Assembly: GCA_965262875.1 (NCBI GenBank) | Contig: OZ253569.1 | Location: 4,216,001 to 4,280,000, forward strand | From: JBALVT01 sp965262875 | GTDB taxonomy: Bacteria > Pseudomonadota > Gammaproteobacteria > Pseudomonadales > Halieaceae | Direction of reading: 5' to 3' | Length of the DNA stretch: 64,000 nucleotides | Position numbers and translations under genes: made by a program | Part shown: one piece after another, positions 61,264-64,000 of the stretch | Numbering within the stretch: the stretch's first letter is position 1 | Layout: the number at the start of each line of letters is the position of its first letter | Notes under the pieces: generated by a model | Database searches by the model: none | Told to the model about the DNA's origin: nothing | What the model saw: the letters and a program-made list of their open reading frames with translations, nothing else

Positions 61264-61874
61264 TAGTTAGCCTGGCGCTCGCTCACCTTGTTCAAAAACT
61301 CTTCGTGAAGTTTAGCGACTACACCGTCCAGATCTTCGAGGCTGCGTGAGTTGTCGATAACGATATCGGCGCGCTCGAGCCTTTCGTCCCGCGGCATTTG
61401 AGCAGCCATGATTCGTTTTACCTGGGCCTCATCGTTGTCATCGCGCGCCATTGTGCGCTTTAACTGCAATTCCTGAGGAACATCAACAACCACGATACAC
61501 TGGCTGAGTTCGCCTTGAGAGGTTTCCAGCAACAGGGGCGAGCTGAGAATTGTGTACGGCGATTTTGAGGCGCCGAGTTGTTCCAGTATTTCCGTGCCGA
61601 TCAAGGGGTGGGTGAGCTGTTGGAGCCAGATGCGCTCTGAGTCCTCGGAAAATACCTTGCTGCGAAGTGCGGCTCTATCAAGCTCACCATTTTTGCTAAT
61701 CACTTCGCTGCCAAAGTGTTCTTCAATGGCCTTGAGCGCCGGCTTACCTTTTTCGACAACGATTCTTGCAGCGAGATCTGCATCGACCACGGTTATCCCA
61801 AAGCGTTCGAAACGTTCGGTAACAGCGCTTTTGCCGCTTCCTATACCACCGGTAATGCCAACGACAAAGCTCAA
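61263..61874 (-). CDS. coaE: Dephospho-CoA kinase CoaE
   Basis: 203 residues. Last step of coenzyme A synthesis. P-loop VGITGGIGSGKSAVTERF near the start, VVDADLAARIVVEKG (substrate Asp), the DRAALRSKVF lid region, and the late RMAAQMPRDERLERADIVIDN in part. The stop codon TAG is completed by the first base of IS5-like copy 4, so the final residues may differ from the ancestral protein, but the length is close to the usual 200-206. The ATG overlaps pilD by 4 bases. Confidence 0.96.
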   Translation of the reverse strand: MSFVVGITGGIGSGKSAVTERFERFGITVVDADLAARIVVEKGKPALKAIEEHFGSEVISKNGELDRAALRSKVFSEDSERIWLQQLTHPLIGTEILEQLGASKSPYTILSSPLLLETSQGELSQCIVVVDVPQELQLKRTMARDDNDEAQVKRIMAAQMPRDERLERADIVIDNSRSLEDLDGVVAKLHEEFLNKVSERQAN

Positions 61875-62740
61875 GGCGTTAGTCCTGTTGCACTTATATA
61901 CATGTCCGTAAGCTGATTACCCCATAGTAAACTTATCCAACCGGCCATCGCCAGGTACGGCCCGAAGGGGATAGGTATGTCCTTGCCCCGGCGCTGCAAT
62001 ATCATCAGGGATACTCCTACGATCATCCCCACTACCGAGGACAACAAAATAATCAGTGGTATCGCCTGCCATCCCATCCATGCGCCGAGCGCCGCTAGCA
62101 ACTTGAAGTCGCCGTAACCCATTCCGTCTTTGCCCGTCAGTAGCTTGAACAACCAAAACACGCTCCACAGCGAGAGGTATCCAACGGCTGCGCCGATGAC
62201 AGCTGCCTCAAGGCTGACAAAGGTTTCGTTCACATTGAGTATGAGGCCCAGCCATAATAGTGGAAGGGTAATGTCATCAGGTAACAGCTGCTGATCGATG
62301 TCGATCATGGTGAGCGTTATCAGCGCCCACGTGAAAAGCATAGCTCCCAACAGCGCAATAGAGGCGTCGAAATACACCATTAGGGAAAGTGTCATGAGGC
62401 CGCTTACCAATTCGATAATTGGGTAGCGCATGGATATGTTTGTTTGGCAGTTGTGGCACTTACCTCCCAATATCATATAGCTAAGAATCGGGATGTTCTG
62501 CCAGGCTTTTATTGCCTGACCACAATTTGGGCAGTGGGAGTTTGGGACTGCCAGATTGATGGTTTGCGTGGGTTGTTTTTCGTCGACCTCCAAAAGTTCG
62601 CAGCAGTCGTTGCGCCACTGGGATTCCATCATGATTGGGAGTCGATAAATTACTACGTTTAAAAAACTGCCGACAATAAGGCCCATAAACAAAAGGGCAA
62701 TAGCCAACATCCAAGGGTGTTGGTTTAGTACATCCAGCAT
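61871..62740 (-). CDS. pilD: Prepilin peptidase / N-methyltransferase PilD
   Basis: 289 residues, A24 aspartic peptidase of the inner membrane. It cleaves and N-methylates type IV prepilins and pseudopilins. The N-terminal cytoplasmic loop has the two-CxxC zinc site (HCPNCGQ and KCHNCQ), and the catalytic aspartates lie in LTMIDIDQQLLPD and GKDGMGYGDFKLLAALG. About seven to eight membrane helices. The start at 62740 gives a normal N-terminal helix; 38 bases lie between pilC and pilD. Confidence 0.96.
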   Translation of the reverse strand: MLDVLNQHPWMLAIALLFMGLIVGSFLNVVIYRLPIMMESQWRNDCCELLEVDEKQPTQTINLAVPNSHCPNCGQAIKAWQNIPILSYMILGGKCHNCQTNISMRYPIIELVSGLMTLSLMVYFDASIALLGAMLFTWALITLTMIDIDQQLLPDDITLPLLWLGLILNVNETFVSLEAAVIGAAVGYLSLWSVFWLFKLLTGKDGMGYGDFKLLAALGAWMGWQAIPLIILLSSVVGMIVGVSLMILQRRGKDIPIPFGPYLAMAGWISLLWGNQLTDMYISATGLTP

Positions 62741-62778
62741 CAGAGTTGTGTCCGCTAAGGTTTGGAGTCTTCGCCTAC

Positions 62779-63999
62779 TTAAATAACAGAACCCAGCATA
62801 AATATGGGCAAGTACATTGCAATCATTAACCCGCCGACCAATACACCTAGAATCGACATGATAATCGGCTCCATCAGAGAGCTTAGGCTATCCACTGCGT
62901 TGTCAACGGCGTCTTCGTAGTGATTGGCCACTTTGTCTAACATCTCGTCCAGTGCGCCTGCTTCCTCACCAATGGATACCATTTGCAATAACATGTTTGG
63001 AAACAGACCTGTAGATTTGATGGAGTTATACAAGGTGGTACCGGTTGTTACATCATCCCGGATTTGCCTGATTGCCTTGGCGTAGACCGAATTACCGGCT
63101 GCTCCAGCTGTAGAGTCTAGTGCTTCCACCAAAGGTACGCCGGCGGCAAATGTCGTGGCGAGTGTGCGAGAGAATCTCGCAATGACGGAATTGAAAACGA
63201 TGTCCCCAATTACTGGAGTTTTCAGCGCCATTTTGTCAAGAAATTCAGCAAATGGGACCGAGCGTGCCTTCACCTCCTTGAACAGAAAAATTGCGGCAAT
63301 AATGACCGCTATAATAATGTACCACCAGTCCTGTGCAAATTCGGAGATACCTAAAACGAACAGAGTAAAGGCGGGTAGGTCTGAACCGAAGCTGCTGAAG
63401 GTTTCTGCAAATTGGGGCACCACTTTGATCAACAGTATGCCCGTTACTACCAATGCAACGACCACAACCGCAATGGGATAGGTCATCGCTTTCTTAATTT
63501 TAGCTTTGAGCTGTTCCGTTTTTTCTTTGTAGGTTGCCACGCGATCCAGCATGACTTCCAGCGTTCCAGAAGATTCGCCAGAAGCGACAAGGCTGCAAAA
63601 AAGATCGTCAAAATACTTGGGGTGTTTCTCCAAAGAGACTGCAAGGCCGGTGCCCGCCGCTACATCGTTCTTTATGGTCGTGACGAGCGCGCCCATACTG
63701 GGGTTTTCCAGTCCATCCGCTACAATTTCAAAACTCTGTACCAGTGGTACACCCGCTTTCATCATCGTAGACATCTGCCGGGTAAAAATGGAGATATCCA
63801 TAGGCCTAATTTTTTTACCACCGCTTCCAAAAAACGGCTTCGATTTTTTACGGACGCTTTTGGGCTTAATGCCCTGGCGTCGTAGCTGGGCCTTGGCCAT
63901 CGAAGAGCTTACGGCTTCTATTTCGCCCTTGCTGGTGCGGCCCTGTTTGTCGGTTCCGGCCCAGGTAAACGTACTTCCTCTGACTGCACTTGTTGCCAT
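62779..63999 (-). CDS. pilC: Type IV pilus inner-membrane platform protein PilC
   Basis: 406 residues, two repeated T2SF domains (about 70-195 and 275-400) with three membrane helices. Platform on which the PilB/PilT motors act to build and retract pili. FTRQMSTMMKAGVPLVQSFE (first repeat) and RFSRTLATTFAAGVPLVEAL (second) are the signature segments. Start ATG at 63999, one base from the window edge; pilB is expected upstream beyond it. Order pilC-pilD-coaE is the common one. GspF is the alternative, but pilD-coaE linkage favours PilC. Confidence 0.95.
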   Translation of the reverse strand: MATSAVRGSTFTWAGTDKQGRTSKGEIEAVSSSMAKAQLRRQGIKPKSVRKKSKPFFGSGGKKIRPMDISIFTRQMSTMMKAGVPLVQSFEIVADGLENPSMGALVTTIKNDVAAGTGLAVSLEKHPKYFDDLFCSLVASGESSGTLEVMLDRVATYKEKTEQLKAKIKKAMTYPIAVVVVALVVTGILLIKVVPQFAETFSSFGSDLPAFTLFVLGISEFAQDWWYIIIAVIIAAIFLFKEVKARSVPFAEFLDKMALKTPVIGDIVFNSVIARFSRTLATTFAAGVPLVEALDSTAGAAGNSVYAKAIRQIRDDVTTGTTLYNSIKSTGLFPNMLLQMVSIGEEAGALDEMLDKVANHYEDAVDNAVDSLSSLMEPIIMSILGVLVGGLMIAMYLPIFMLGSVI

Positions 64000-64000
64000 A

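Overview
This window is chromosomal DNA of a gammaproteobacterium. The gene order is the conserved gammaproteobacterial backbone: yhdP, rpoN-hpf-ptsN-rapZ-ptsO, lptBAC-kdsCD, murA-hisGD, zapE-rplM-rpsI-pet-sspAB, rsmI-rnpB, the full mra/dcw division cluster, secA, coaE-pilDC. The DNPR motif of MurE predicts meso-DAP peptidoglycan. LpxC, Kdo and Lpt genes show an LPS outer membrane, the bc1 complex shows aerobic respiration, and pilD/pilC show type IV pili or a related secretion system. A marine Cellvibrionales-like relative is a guess; nothing in the window fixes the genus.

Layout. 1-10.6 kb (mostly minus strand): end of yhdP, then darP, mgtE, the nitrogen-PTS/sigma-54 block, LPS export (lptB, lptA, lptC), Kdo synthesis (kdsC, kdsD) and a Ca2+/Na+ exchanger. 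10.7-19.9 kb: mlaC, ibaG, murA, hisG, hisD, a DegS-like protease, a Nif3-family gene, zapG, zapE and the L13/S9 operon. 20.1-23.9 kb: Rieske protein, a single gene encoding cytochrome b fused to cytochrome c1, then sspA-sspB. 25.6-30.4 kb: dolP, diaA, yraN, lpoA, rsmI and RNase P RNA. 33.5-56.8 kb: an uninterrupted plus-strand series from the mra promoter through mraZ-rsmH-ftsL-ftsI-murE-murF-mraY-murD-ftsW-murG-murC-ddl-ftsQ-ftsA-ftsZ-lpxC, an M23 peptidase, secA, argJ and mutT. 61.3-64 kb (minus strand): coaE, pilD, pilC.

Three insertion-sequence (IS) islands interrupt this core at 23.9-25.6, 30.6-33.4 and 57.0-61.3 kb. They are built from one IS5/IS4-superfamily element (four copies: two intact, one gutted, one truncated), two different ISL3-type elements (four copies or fragments) and a decayed remnant of a further transposase. 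Target duplications can be read directly: 6 bp for the IS5-like element and 8 bp for one ISL3 type. One island is a hybrid in which an ISL3 element has replaced the transposase gene of the IS5-like element while both IS5-like ends and its target duplication survive. Another lies about 30 bp upstream of the mra promoter. The third occupies the place where yacG and zapD lie in Escherichia coli.

Other points of interest are the cytochrome b-c1 fusion with a PVWY Qo motif, an mlaC without mlaFED or mlaB around it, an FtsI with SSQ in place of the usual SSN motif, and four MraZ boxes at exact 10-bp spacing. I found no CRISPR array, tRNA, phage or recognisable defence system. The new biology here, if any, lies in the nested IS architecture and the respiratory gene fusion rather than in an unknown operon.
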